From positions 1 to 24,169 of the forward strand of contig CAYGDP010000037.1 of the NCBI GenBank assembly GCA_964348665.1: 24,169 bases of DNA, read 5' to 3'. Positions 1 through 7,234 of the stretch are shown here, in pieces (position 1 is the first letter of the stretch; every line of letters starts with the position of its first letter). Both the position numbers and the translations under genes were made by a program. Below the pieces are notes generated by a model, which did no database searches, was not told the DNA's origin, and worked only from the letters and a program-made list of their open reading frames with translations. Source of the stretch: CAYGDP01 sp964348665. GTDB lineage: Bacteria > Verrucomicrobiota > Verrucomicrobiia > Palsa-1439 > CAYGDP01.

Positions 1-130
1 TCGTTTTCGCGCCCAGACTAACACATCCCTGGCTCAAAATACCGAGGTCACGTCAAAACCAAAACAACAAACTAACCTAAACCATGTGCCCAAGACTAAC
101 TCTTACACTGGAGCAAAAAGATGAGGCCGG
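1..130. other. window-edge stretch with no recognised gene
   Basis: This stretch lies downstream of the stop codon of the large minus-strand gene. I see no coding region and no hairpin followed by a T-run. It holds an imperfect direct repeat (GCCCAGACTAAC at 11-22 and GCCCAAGACTAAC at 88-100) and is A/C-rich on the plus strand. Reading the two other minus-strand frames just past the stop at 131 does not extend the ankyrin-like sequence of the neighbouring gene; both frames close within about 15 codons. Confidence 0.5.
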
Positions 131-3100
131 TCATAATGCCTTCTGTCTGTGAAACACCGCCCAATGCAGGAGCGTATGACCACTTTTGTCTGCTAAAGTC
201 GCTAGACGAAGCGGTTTGTTCAGAAGTATGGCAAGTGTATGCCGATCACCGCGTTTTATCGCGAGAACAGCACTTTCGAAATCAGCTTGAGTCACGTCAC
301 CGGAGCCGCCCTTTTCACTCACATTACGGTTTTCAGCCTGCGGGTTATTGAGAATTGTCACCTTGTAGAACAGATCTGTCACTCCCCACATTACCAAACC
401 GAAGTGTGCCGATTGAGCGAATCTTCCGGAAGATAGGTTGAGTTGCGGCTTGTGAAAAGCCGGCCCTAACTCTTCACAAGCAAGGGTTGGGAGATCAAAC
501 CTCACCCATACGCTAGCCGGGAGATAAATCGCACCTTGGTAATTTATAATCTCGTGAAAGTCTAGATACTTTGTTTCAAGGAAATTCGGAACCGTGGTTG
601 ACTGGTTTTTCGCTTGCAAGGACAACAGGAGCGTCTCAAGGAGGCGCTTTCGAGTAAGGACCTTGCCGTCGTCCAAAAGGCATAACCCACTATAAAATGG
701 AGAAAGGCTATCCAAGGGTATGCCCTCGAGAACGGAAACAGATTTTGTTTGTAGGTCCACTTTAAGAGGAAATACGGGTACTGGGTTGTGCGGATCTTGT
801 GGGTTGTGGACATAACGGTGAATTAGAAAAAACCGGCCGGTGGCATTGGGCGCGGACGCAAATGTTTTTGCCCAGATTGGGTCAAACGCCAAAGTGAGAT
901 CTTTCGCTAATGTTGTCGGTTCACGTTCTCTCGTGGTTAGCCGAGTGGCTTCAAAAAAGACGTTCACCTTTCCTTCGCCTCCTTGTCTTTCGATTATAGC
1001 ACACCAAGCACGATGGTGCTCACCAAACGATCCCACCGCAAGCATTTTTCCACGACTAATCGGGGTCAGTATCAATCGCTGGTCATATGGCGGCAGACCA
1101 TTTTCCCGACCGATTTTTGCAACAATTTCTCCCCGAGTTGATAAGAGCCAAATTCCCTCCCGACCAGTACCGACCCATACGTTTTCTCCATCCCACGCTA
1201 CATCCATGAACCAGTTCCCGCGGCGGTCGTAGGCATTTTCTTCACGAAGCACTTCGTCCAAAGTCCCTTTTTCACGATGGAACCAAACCGCGCCCGAAGC
1301 CCAAGTAACATCCAATTGGTCAGTGCATTTGAGCAGATTTCCTGGTAGGAAAGTGAGCCGACGCCATCCAGGGACGTGCTCCCACTCTCTTAAATAGTAG
1401 GTTTTCCCAGTTCGGTCTCGCAACCGAAAATTTATCTCTTCGAGCTGAACCTTACTCGAAGTAAGTGAGGGAGTCTTTACACGTTTCACAGTCCCACTCG
1501 ACAGAGCGACCTGGGGACCATTCGTCTCGTGTCGAGCTAGCAAGTCCACAACTTTCTCTTTGAGTATCCCAACCAGATTTTCCAATTCATTGCGATGGCG
1601 CTTGGGAAAAAATTCACGGTAGTCCTTCTCCAATAACTCCACCTGCTTCAGCAACTCTTGTGCGGCGATAGGCTGTTTCGCCTTTTCTTTGGCCAGCGTT
1701 CGACTGAGGATGCCGAATCGAGCATAGATCTTATTACTTTTACTGGCGGATCGATTTAGAGACTGAAGGAACTTGGCGTAATCCTCTTCGGTCAAAACCG
1801 ATTCTTCTGTCCCAATCTGGAAGGAGCAGTCAAACATGAAACGGACAAATCGGTCTAGACACGTCGGGGCATCGTGCAATGCATTCAAGAGTAAATCCTG
1901 CAAGAAATCCAAATCTTCTTTGTTCTGCCGCATGTAGCCTGGTGGCTTATCGTCGTTGGCACCGCCGTAGCGGAAGAAGATTGCTCGGAACAATTCAGCT
2001 TGCCACTCATCGTAAGCTTGTAACACATCTTCCCCTGCAGACAGCTGATCGGGAAGCTTCAGTACGAGAGGATAAGTTTCACGCAAGAATACAAGTTTAT
2101 CCGATCCGAGTACGAGCAGTTGCTTCTTTACTCGACCATAAACATCCCAGTTGAAACTCTCCAACGTCACAGTGAGCTTCTGAAATAGACGAACTGCCTC
2201 TGCTTGCTTAAGCTGCCGGTTTCGGATCAAATACTCCAAGTGATCGAGGGATCTCCGCCATTCCTCAATTCGCTGACTCGTGCGCAAGGCGGCAAGATCC
2301 AAGATGATGGTCGCGGAAACCTGCTCAGGTCTCACTTTTTGGATATCGTCGATCCCAAGTTCCCTCATCTTCCTGATAACCGCTTGCGAATTAGGGGAAT
2401 TTAGCTGGAGTAAGTACAGATCGATAAGATCACTCCTCTCGCTAGCATTTCCGGGTTTTAGAAATAGCGCAGCCTCGTATAAACCAATAGCATCCTCCCA
2501 ATAACCAAGCTTTCTGAATTCTTGAGCGCGGTCTTTTAGAGCGGAGAATTGTGTTTCTTCCGATAGGCCCTCGATAACTTTCCCCCCGTGCTGTTGAAAG
2601 AGTTCTCTTACCGCTTCCTTCCTCAAGAATTCTTCAGCAGCAGCCATGGTTAATCCAGTACGCTCCGTTTTATGCAAAACTTTTTTGCCGTCTGTAAGCC
2701 GTAGTAAGATGTTCAGGCTAGTCTTTTTCTTGTTGATCGCGTTGGACACCTCGAATTCCCCTTCAACAAAGAACGGAACAATCCTCAGGATGTCGCTGTC
2801 GCCGCGGAAACCCTCTTCTCGACCGACTGCTGTAGCCTCATCAATTTCTAATACTGCGGTCGCGGGCAAAGAAATTAACGCGGATTCAAGCAGCCGGGTG
2901 TAAGCGCTTTTGAGATAGTCAAAGTCATGAACAAGCGTTTTGCTGACAAACAGACTAACCCCGATGATTCGTTGGACGCCCTGCGAATGCCGAATGCAGA
3001 TTTGTGAGACGACATCACAAATTGAGCGCACGGCAAGTTCGCGCAATCCTGTACCTACATCCTGTATTGCCATGTGAAGTCGCGCCCCTGTGTGGCAATC

Positions 3101-3502
3101 GCTGACAACCATGTGAACAAATCTCTTGCCTTCGATTTGTCGGCTGTCGAGGATTAGCAGGGCATCCGCTCCCAATAGATGGCCAACTTCGACCCGTTCT
3201 TTCACTCCTCCCGCCTGCAATAACCTTGGAAGTAGTAATTCCTGGGCAACCACATCCAATCGCCCACGCTCGACTACCTCTATGCCTGGCATTTTCGCTA
3301 ACTCGACGGTTACTTGATCCACCAGTCCAGTCTGTTGCAGGTCAGGACTGGCAATAATTGCCCAACGCTTTAGAACCGATTTTTGTTGCTGTCCATCTAC
3401 CACTCCAGGCAAACTTAGAAAAAGCGATGTTGCGGCAAAGGCAACCCACTCGCCAATCGGCGAGGACAATCTCAATCTATTGTTTTGCATTTTCGCTTTC
3501 AT
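131..3502 (-). CDS. exported CsgG-like / TPR-like / ankyrin-ended protein, 1123 aa
   Basis: I do not recognise a named gene. With the ATG at 3502 the protein starts with a basic stretch and a hydrophobic core (about residues 19-36), consistent with a signal peptide ending near the QQQ at 38-40. Residues about 45-175 resemble the CsgG/FlgO nucleotide-free fold: a predicted alternation ending in a VVERGRLDVV motif (77-86) and LLGADALLILDS (109-120). Residues about 318-368 look like TPR helices, followed by a long helical region to about 660. Residues about 700-1050 are beta-rich with WDGENVWVGTG (770-780), suggestive of a propeller. Residues 1072-1123 are an ankyrin start that stops mid-repeat. 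The start was chosen because GGAGG lies 5 nt upstream; ATG 3562 and TTG 3568 lack this and would bury the signal peptide. Base composition is lower in G+C than the ribosomal genes. Role is unknown; an envelope-associated scaffold is only a guess. Confidence 0.8.
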   Translation of the reverse strand: MKAKMQNNRLRLSSPIGEWVAFAATSLFLSLPGVVDGQQQKSVLKRWAIIASPDLQQTGLVDQVTVELAKMPGIEVVERGRLDVVAQELLLPRLLQAGGVKERVEVGHLLGADALLILDSRQIEGKRFVHMVVSDCHTGARLHMAIQDVGTGLRELAVRSICDVVSQICIRHSQGVQRIIGVSLFVSKTLVHDFDYLKSAYTRLLESALISLPATAVLEIDEATAVGREEGFRGDSDILRIVPFFVEGEFEVSNAINKKKTSLNILLRLTDGKKVLHKTERTGLTMAAAEEFLRKEAVRELFQQHGGKVIEGLSEETQFSALKDRAQEFRKLGYWEDAIGLYEAALFLKPGNASERSDLIDLYLLQLNSPNSQAVIRKMRELGIDDIQKVRPEQVSATIILDLAALRTSQRIEEWRRSLDHLEYLIRNRQLKQAEAVRLFQKLTVTLESFNWDVYGRVKKQLLVLGSDKLVFLRETYPLVLKLPDQLSAGEDVLQAYDEWQAELFRAIFFRYGGANDDKPPGYMRQNKEDLDFLQDLLLNALHDAPTCLDRFVRFMFDCSFQIGTEESVLTEEDYAKFLQSLNRSASKSNKIYARFGILSRTLAKEKAKQPIAAQELLKQVELLEKDYREFFPKRHRNELENLVGILKEKVVDLLARHETNGPQVALSSGTVKRVKTPSLTSSKVQLEEINFRLRDRTGKTYYLREWEHVPGWRRLTFLPGNLLKCTDQLDVTWASGAVWFHREKGTLDEVLREENAYDRRGNWFMDVAWDGENVWVGTGREGIWLLSTRGEIVAKIGRENGLPPYDQRLILTPISRGKMLAVGSFGEHHRAWCAIIERQGGEGKVNVFFEATRLTTREREPTTLAKDLTLAFDPIWAKTFASAPNATGRFFLIHRYVHNPQDPHNPVPVFPLKVDLQTKSVSVLEGIPLDSLSPFYSGLCLLDDGKVLTRKRLLETLLLSLQAKNQSTTVPNFLETKYLDFHEIINYQGAIYLPASVWVRFDLPTLACEELGPAFHKPQLNLSSGRFAQSAHFGLVMWGVTDLFYKVTILNNPQAENRNVSEKGGSGDVTQADFESAVLAIKRGDRHTLAILLNKPLRLATLADKSGHTLLHWAVFHRQKAL

Positions 3503-3507
3503 ACCTA

Positions 3508-3512
3508 CCTCC
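3508..3512 (-). promoter_or_regulatory. Shine-Dalgarno deciding the start of the 1123-aa gene
   Basis: On the minus strand GGAGG sits 5 nt before the ATG at 3502. It is the only good ribosome binding site near the candidate starts (TTG 3568, ATG 3562, ATG 3502, ATG 3490), and it places a signal peptide directly at the N-terminus. I found no convincing promoter in 3503-3648. Confidence 0.75.
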
Positions 3513-3648
3513 AGTGACCAATATGCCAGATCGGGGCAAGAGTAACACGAAACTTTTACCATGGGCAATATCAGCGGAGGAATTGGAGAAACACCGGAAG
3601 GTGATACTCCTTTGACCCGCGTGGGCGACGAAACACCAGTACGATGCG

Positions 3649-3674
3649 CGCCTGACCCAATTCTGGGCCAGGCG
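3649..3674 (-). terminator. hairpin downstream of rplQ, candidate operon terminator
   Basis: Arms CGCCTG and CAGGCG enclose a second pair CCCA/TGGG with a 4-base loop. In minus-strand RNA the one non-Watson-Crick position is a G-U wobble, giving an 11-bp stem with a GAAU loop; in plus-strand RNA the same position is an A-C mismatch. The stem therefore favours the direction of ribosomal transcription. No U-run follows, so it is not a textbook intrinsic terminator; it could stop, pause or protect the 3' end of the transcript. Confidence 0.5.
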
Positions 3675-3703
3675 AGATCACATTACTGTTGTCGTACGAA
3701 AGG

Positions 3704-3717
3704 CTGCCATTCGGCAG
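3704..3717 (-). other. small hairpin just after the rplQ stop
   Basis: CTGCC and GGCAG enclose a 4-base loop (GAAT on the minus strand). It begins 4 nt after the rplQ stop codon and precedes the longer stem at 3649-3674. Five base pairs alone is weak evidence; the tandem arrangement and identical loop sequence make it worth recording. Confidence 0.35.
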
Positions 3718-3721
3718 GATC

Positions 3722-4180
3722 TCAAGCCTTGGCGGCCTCTGCCTTTGCCTTTTCTTTCTTCGGCTTCTTCTCGTCGGCGGGAGCAGTTTCGGTCGTCGCT
3801 GCTTTTGCGGCGGCGACCCATTCGAGCCGCGCCATTTCGGCGTTGTTGTAGGATTTACTGGCCCAATCACTGCCGCGACCGAGTTTAACGATGCGAGTGT
3901 AGCCACCGTTGCGATCGGCATTGGCCGGCACGACGTCTTTGAAGAGCTTGCTGACGGCGGATTTCTGTTGCAGCCGCGCCAACGCGAGTCGGCGGTCGTG
4001 AAGAGTGCCGCCCTTGGCGAGCGTGACCATTTTTTCGGCATACGGCCGCATGGCTTTCGCCTTGGCCAAGGTGGTCGTAATGACACCGTGCTCGATGAGG
4101 CTGCAGGTGAGGTTGGCGAGCATCGAGAGCCGATGCGCGGTTTTGCGTCCGAACTTGAATGTCTTCTTTCGATGTCTCAT
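3722..4180 (-). CDS. rplQ: 50S ribosomal protein L17
   Basis: L17 is a large-subunit protein placed near the peptide exit tunnel. The 152-aa product opens with the family start MRHRKKTFKFGRKTAHR and carries the usual core to about residue 123. From about 124 to 152 it ends in an Ala/Lys/Glu-rich tail that is longer than in compact L17 proteins. It is the last gene of the array, 18 nt after the rpoA stop, in the order rpsD-rpoA-rplQ typical of the alpha operon. The ATG at 4180 starts exactly at the conserved N-terminus; the ribosome binding site is weak, so coupling to rpoA is likely. A hairpin pair follows the stop codon. Confidence 0.97.
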   Translation of the reverse strand: MRHRKKTFKFGRKTAHRLSMLANLTCSLIEHGVITTTLAKAKAMRPYAEKMVTLAKGGTLHDRRLALARLQQKSAVSKLFKDVVPANADRNGGYTRIVKLGRGSDWASKSYNNAEMARLEWVAAAKAATTETAPADEKKPKKEKAKAEAAKA

Positions 4181-4198
4181 AGCGGTCTCGCGGTGGGA

Positions 4199-5212
4199 TT
4201 ATTCCTTCTTGGCTTCTTCGCGCACCGGGTCGATGAGTTCGGGATCGAAGCTCATGCCAAGCGAAAGGCCAAGTTGCTGGAGTTTTTCTTTGATCTCTTC
4301 GAGCGATTTTTTGCCGAAGTTGCGATGCTTGAGCATCTCGGCTTCACTCTTGGAGGCGAGCTGCCAAATCGAGGTGATGTTGGCATTGTTGAGACAATTG
4401 GCGGCGCGCACCGACAACTCGATTTCGTTGACGCTCATATTGAGCAAGCGCTTGAGTTTCTGGCGCTCGGCGTCCGCAGGACTCGAGGTCTCCTCGAACT
4501 CGACGTCGTCCTTGCCAAACTCGACGAAGACATCGAGGTGATGATGGAGGATGGCGGAGGAATGCAACAAGGCTTCATCGGGCGACACGCGACCATCGGT
4601 CCAGACTTCGAGGATGAGCTTGTCGTAATCGGTACGTTGGCCGACGCGGGTGTTTTCGACGCTGTATTTCACCCGGCGAATGGGCGAGAAAAGTGCGTCG
4701 ATGGGAAGCACGCCGATGGGCTGGCCAACGCGCTTGTTATCGTCGCCGGACCGCCAACCGCTGCCGATGGAGACATCCATGACGGCGTGGAATTTCATCT
4801 TTTTATCCAGCGTACAGATGTACTGGTCGGGGTTGAGGATTTCCAAGGCGGGGTCGACCTGGATATCTTTGGCGGTGATGGGGCCTTCCCGATTGACGGA
4901 GATGGAAACCTTTTGCGGATCGCGCGTGTGGGCGCGGAAGAGCACTTTTTTCAGGTTGAGGATGATTTCGGTGCAATCCTCGACGACACCGGGAATAGTG
5001 GCGAATTCGTGGTGCACGCCATCAATCTGCACGGAGGTGATGGCGGCGCCTTCGAGCGAGGTGAGCAACACGCGGCGGAGAGAATTGCCTAGCGTGTGGC
5101 CGTAGCCGGCCTCGAAGGGTTCGGCGACGAATTTTGCGTAGGTGGGTTTCGCGGTCGAGTCTTCTTTGGTGACACGGCGCGGCATTTCGATACGTCCGAG
5201 ACGAACTGTCAT
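4199..5212 (-). CDS. rpoA: DNA-directed RNA polymerase subunit alpha
   Basis: Alpha dimerises to nucleate RNA polymerase assembly, and its C-terminal domain contacts UP elements and activators. The 337-aa product has an N-terminal assembly domain (about 1-235; HTLGNSLRRVLL at 34-45) and, after a linker, a helix-hairpin-helix C-terminal domain. The latter includes ELSVRAANCLNNANI, aligned with the DNA-contacting Arg265 region of E. coli, and FGKKSLEEIKEKL. A strong AAAGGAG (5221-5227) lies 8 nt before the ATG. It is preceded by the longest spacer in the array (86 nt), which contains a possible promoter and inverted repeats, so it may be partly independently expressed. Confidence 0.98.
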   Translation of the reverse strand: MTVRLGRIEMPRRVTKEDSTAKPTYAKFVAEPFEAGYGHTLGNSLRRVLLTSLEGAAITSVQIDGVHHEFATIPGVVEDCTEIILNLKKVLFRAHTRDPQKVSISVNREGPITAKDIQVDPALEILNPDQYICTLDKKMKFHAVMDVSIGSGWRSGDDNKRVGQPIGVLPIDALFSPIRRVKYSVENTRVGQRTDYDKLILEVWTDGRVSPDEALLHSSAILHHHLDVFVEFGKDDVEFEETSSPADAERQKLKRLLNMSVNEIELSVRAANCLNNANITSIWQLASKSEAEMLKHRNFGKKSLEEIKEKLQQLGLSLGMSFDPELIDPVREEAKKE

Positions 5213-5242
5213 GTTAGTTTCTCCTTTCGTTGGGTTTCGCCC

Positions 5243-5262
5243 CGTCCCGCCAGCCGGGGACG
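5243..5262 (-). repeat. GC-rich inverted repeat in the rpsD-rpoA spacer
   Basis: CGTCCC and GGGACG form a perfect 6-bp stem with an 8-nt loop. It lies between the palindrome at 5267-5285 and the rpoA ribosome binding site at 5221-5227. There is no T-run, so it is more likely leader structure or an attenuating or processing hairpin than a terminator. Confidence 0.45.
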
Positions 5263-5266
5263 CGGC

Positions 5267-5285
5267 ACCAACAACGGTTGTTGAT
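5267..5285 (-). repeat. near-perfect palindrome at the predicted rpoA start site
   Basis: CAACAAC-G-GTTGTTG at 5269-5283 is a 15-bp palindrome around a single central base. In minus-strand RNA it can fold as an 8-bp stem with a 3-nt loop when the flanking U-G and A-U pairs are added. It overlaps the position where a transcript from the candidate promoter at 5284-5312 would begin, so it could be an operator or a 5' leader hairpin. No regulator is identified. Confidence 0.45.
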
Positions 5286-5312
5286 TATGCTGGCAAGATT
5301 ACCTTGAGTAAA
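5284..5312 (-). promoter_or_regulatory. candidate sigma70-type promoter for rpoA-rplQ
   Basis: On the minus strand TTTACT (5307-5312) and CATAAT (5284-5289) are separated by 17 nt. They match the -35 and -10 consensus at 4/6 and 5/6 positions. The -35 box overlaps the last codons of rpsD. The predicted start falls near 5277, inside the palindrome. The call rests on consensus matching by eye only. Confidence 0.35.
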
Positions 5313-5907
5313 ATTCGACGACGGCCTGCTCGTCTCCGAGCGGCTGGATTTCCGCGCGCGCGGGCAGGCGCACGACGGTCCCTTTAAGCGCTTCCCGCTG
5401 CAAGAGCAACCAGCCGGGAACGGCGCGGATTTGATTGGACTCCAAGTTTTTGGTGACCAATTGTTTTGTGCCTTCGGCGCTGCGAGTTTCGATCACGTCG
5501 TTGGGTTTCACCGCATACGACGGCGATGAGACACGGCGGCCATTGACTTTGATATGGCCGTGGGTGACGAGCTGACGCGCGGCGGGGCGGGTATTGGCGA
5601 AGCCGAGCATGTACACGACGTTATCAATGCGCGACTCCAAGAGTTTGAGCAACGCTTCGCCGGTGACGCCGCGGGCTTTGCGGGCGATTTGGAAAATCCG
5701 CCAGAATTGACGTTCATACAGGCCGTATTGGTAGCGAAGCCGTTGCTTCTGCATGAGACCTTCGCCGTACTGGCTGGTCTTGCGGCGGGAACGGGGGCCG
5801 TGGATGCCCGGGGGATAATTTTTGCGCTCCAGATATTTTGACGCGCCGAAGATCGGCACGCTAAAGCGGCGATTGACTTTTTCTCGTGGTCCGGTGTAGC
5901 GACCCAT
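5299..5907 (-). CDS. rpsD: 30S ribosomal protein S4
   Basis: S4 is a primary binder of the 5' domain of 16S rRNA and, in E. coli, represses translation of its own operon. The 202-aa product starts MGRYTGPREKVNRRF and has the usual YPPGIHGP and KTSQYG motifs and an S4 RNA-binding domain (about 93-155, including ESRIDNVVYMLGFANTRPAARQLV split by the helix). The N-terminus has no cysteines, so it is the zinc-free form. The ATG at 5907 follows AGGAG at 5-nt spacing; an upstream in-frame start at 5958 would overlap rpsK and lacks support. It lies 20 nt after rpsK. Confidence 0.98.
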   Translation of the reverse strand: MGRYTGPREKVNRRFSVPIFGASKYLERKNYPPGIHGPRSRRKTSQYGEGLMQKQRLRYQYGLYERQFWRIFQIARKARGVTGEALLKLLESRIDNVVYMLGFANTRPAARQLVTHGHIKVNGRRVSSPSYAVKPNDVIETRSAEGTKQLVTKNLESNQIRAVPGWLLLQREALKGTVVRLPARAEIQPLGDEQAVVEFYSR

Positions 5908-5927
5908 AATTCTCCTGTGTGGTTCGG

Positions 5928-6491
5928 TTAAACGCGACGTTTTTTGCGCGGACGACATCCGTTATGCGGGATGGGCGTGACATCGCGGATCGTGCTGATC
6001 TCGATGCCGATGGCTTGCAGGGCGCGGACGGCGGATTCGCGACCGGAGCCAGCGCCTTTGACATGCACTTCACATTCCTTGACGCCGTGTGCCATGGCTT
6101 GACGGCCGGCGTCTTGCGCAACCAGTTGCGCGGCATAGGCGGTGCTTTTCTTGGAGCCTTTGAACCCGATGCGCCCGGCGCTCGACCAAGAAATGACGTT
6201 GCCGGCGGGGTCGGTGATGCTGATCACGGTGTTGTTGTAGGTGGAAAAAACGTGCGCGATGGCGTTGATGATGTTTTTGGCGCCTTTGATCCGTTTCGGC
6301 TTGGCCAAACCAGCCTGGTCAGCGGCCAGAAGGCTCGCAGCGGTGGGAGGCGCACCTGTTTCGGCAGCGGCAGCGACCGGAGCATCCCCTTTCTTGCCTT
6401 CCGCGGGTTTGCCTGGGGCAGCGGACTTGGGAGCGGCTTTATCGGTCTTTTGTTTTTCCTGTTTTTCGGATTTTTGTTTTTCTTCAGCCAT
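5928..6491 (-). CDS. rpsK: 30S ribosomal protein S11 with long N-terminal extension
   Basis: S11 helps form the platform of the small subunit near the mRNA exit and the E site. The 187-aa product is about 60 residues longer than E. coli S11 (129). Residues 1 to about 66 are a Lys/Glu/Ala/Pro-rich low-complexity segment; the conserved body begins near KRIKGAKNIINA and ends with TPIPHNGCRPRKKRRV. The ATG at 6491 is preferred: GGAG (6498-6501) lies 6 nt upstream, whereas the alternative GTG at 6503 overlaps that site. The ATG is 12 nt past the rpsM stop. The extension is real coding sequence in the same frame with no internal ATG that would give a short S11. Confidence 0.96.
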   Translation of the reverse strand: MAEEKQKSEKQEKQKTDKAAPKSAAPGKPAEGKKGDAPVAAAAETGAPPTAASLLAADQAGLAKPKRIKGAKNIINAIAHVFSTYNNTVISITDPAGNVISWSSAGRIGFKGSKKSTAYAAQLVAQDAGRQAMAHGVKECEVHVKGAGSGRESAVRALQAIGIEISTIRDVTPIPHNGCRPRKKRRV

Positions 6492-6503
6492 GATTAGCTC
6501 CAC

Positions 6504-6899
6504 TTATACAATGCCTTTTTTGGCGCCTTCCCGACGTTGCACGCCGACGGTCTTGCGCGGTCCTTTGCGGGTGCGCGCGTTTGTTTTGGTGCGCTGCCCT
6601 CGAACCGGCAGGCCGCGTTTGTGACGAATCCCGCGGTAACAATTGATCGCCATCAGGCGTTTGAGGTTCAAACCGATTTCGCGGCGCAGATCGCCTTCGA
6701 TGATGTATCCGTTTTTCTGGACGTTCTGAACGATTTTGGAAATCTGGTCGTCCGTCAAATCCTTGGCGCGCGTCGCGGGATCAATCCCGACCTGCGCAAC
6801 GATTCGCGAGGCCAAGGTCGGTCCAATGCCATTGATATAGCGGAGGGAAATGTCCACGCGCTTGTTGGGGGGGATGTCGACGCCGAAGATTTTGGGCAT
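6504..6899 (-). CDS. rpsM: 30S ribosomal protein S13
   Basis: S13 sits in the head of the small subunit, contacting 16S rRNA, the P-site tRNA and 50S bridge elements. The 131-aa product has the helix-two-turn-helix start MPKIFGVDIPPNKRVDISL, the GIG motif (YINGIGPTLA) and the basic C-terminal tail with RGLPVRGQRTKTNARTRKG. The ATG at 6899 is preceded by AGGA located at the 3' end of rpmJ (spacing about 8 nt); the gap to rpmJ is 6 nt. Length is slightly over the E. coli protein (118). Confidence 0.98.
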   Translation of the reverse strand: MPKIFGVDIPPNKRVDISLRYINGIGPTLASRIVAQVGIDPATRAKDLTDDQISKIVQNVQKNGYIIEGDLRREIGLNLKRLMAINCYRGIRHKRGLPVRGQRTKTNARTRKGPRKTVGVQRREGAKKGIV

Positions 6900-6905
6900 A
6901 GGGTT

Positions 6906-7019
6906 CTATCCTTGTCGCTGTTTATGGCGCGGATTTTTACAGATGACGTAGTTGGTTCCGCGCCGCCGCACTACTTTGCAGCTTTCGCAGAGTCGCTTGA
7001 CAGATGCTCGTACTTTCAT
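6906..7019 (-). CDS. rpmJ: 50S ribosomal protein L36, zinc-binding form
   Basis: This gene encodes 37 aa beginning MKVRASVKRLCESCKVVRRR and ending with YVICKNPRHKQRQG. L36 is a small basic protein of the 50S subunit that sits against 23S rRNA near the L6/L16 region. The C-x2-C, single C and H ligand set (Cys11, Cys14, Cys27, His32) marks the zinc-binding (C+) version. Its ATG overlaps the infA stop by the 4-nt ATGA, so it is likely translated by coupling to infA; the stop is 6 nt before rpsM. The infA-rpmJ-rpsM order is typical. Confidence 0.97.
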   Translation of the reverse strand: MKVRASVKRLCESCKVVRRRGTNYVICKNPRHKQRQG

Positions 7020-7234
7020 TTTTGTCGAAACGTAATCCTTCCTTTTGACAGGTCGTAGGGCGACATTTCCACTGTCACCCGGTCGCCGGGCAGGATGCGT
7101 ATAAAATTCAACCGCATCTTGCCACTGATGTGCGCGAGAAGCCGATGGCCGTTTGCCAACTCCACCCGAAACATTGTATTGGGCAGAAGCTCCACGACCG
7201 TTCCTTCTACTTGGATGGTGTCGCCTTCAGGCAA
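7016..7234 (-). CDS. infA: translation initiation factor IF-1, TTG start
   Basis: IF-1 binds the A site of the 30S subunit and assists IF-2 and IF-3 during initiation. The 72-aa S1/OB-fold protein aligns end to end with E. coli IF-1 (72 aa): VEGTVVELLPNTMFRVEL, AHISGKMR, and SPYDLSKGRITFR at the C-terminus. The start is TTG at 7234, the only start that gives the full domain; the first in-frame ATG would remove the first strand. The gene therefore overlaps the last 28 nt of map. A GGAG (7243-7246) inside map sits 8 nt upstream, supporting the TTG. The stop overlaps the rpmJ ATG. Confidence 0.95.
   Translation of the reverse strand: MPEGDTIQVEGTVVELLPNTMFRVELANGHRLLAHISGKMRLNFIRILPGDRVTVEMSPYDLSKGRITFRQK

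Noticed and set aside
11..100. Imperfect direct repeat GCCCA(A)GACTAAC at 11-22 and 88-100
   Set aside because: Only two short copies, no link to an attachment site or mobile gene; likely chance in A/C-rich sequence.
3503..3648. Possible promoters for the 1123-aa gene (GATATT or CATATT as -10 boxes)
   Set aside because: No -35 box matches better than 3/6 at proper spacing, so I do not call a promoter.
3689..5092. 467-aa plus-strand open frame opposite rplQ and rpoA
   Set aside because: It is fully antisense to two certain genes, has no ribosome binding site or recognisable domain, and such frames are common opposite G+C-rich coding sequence.
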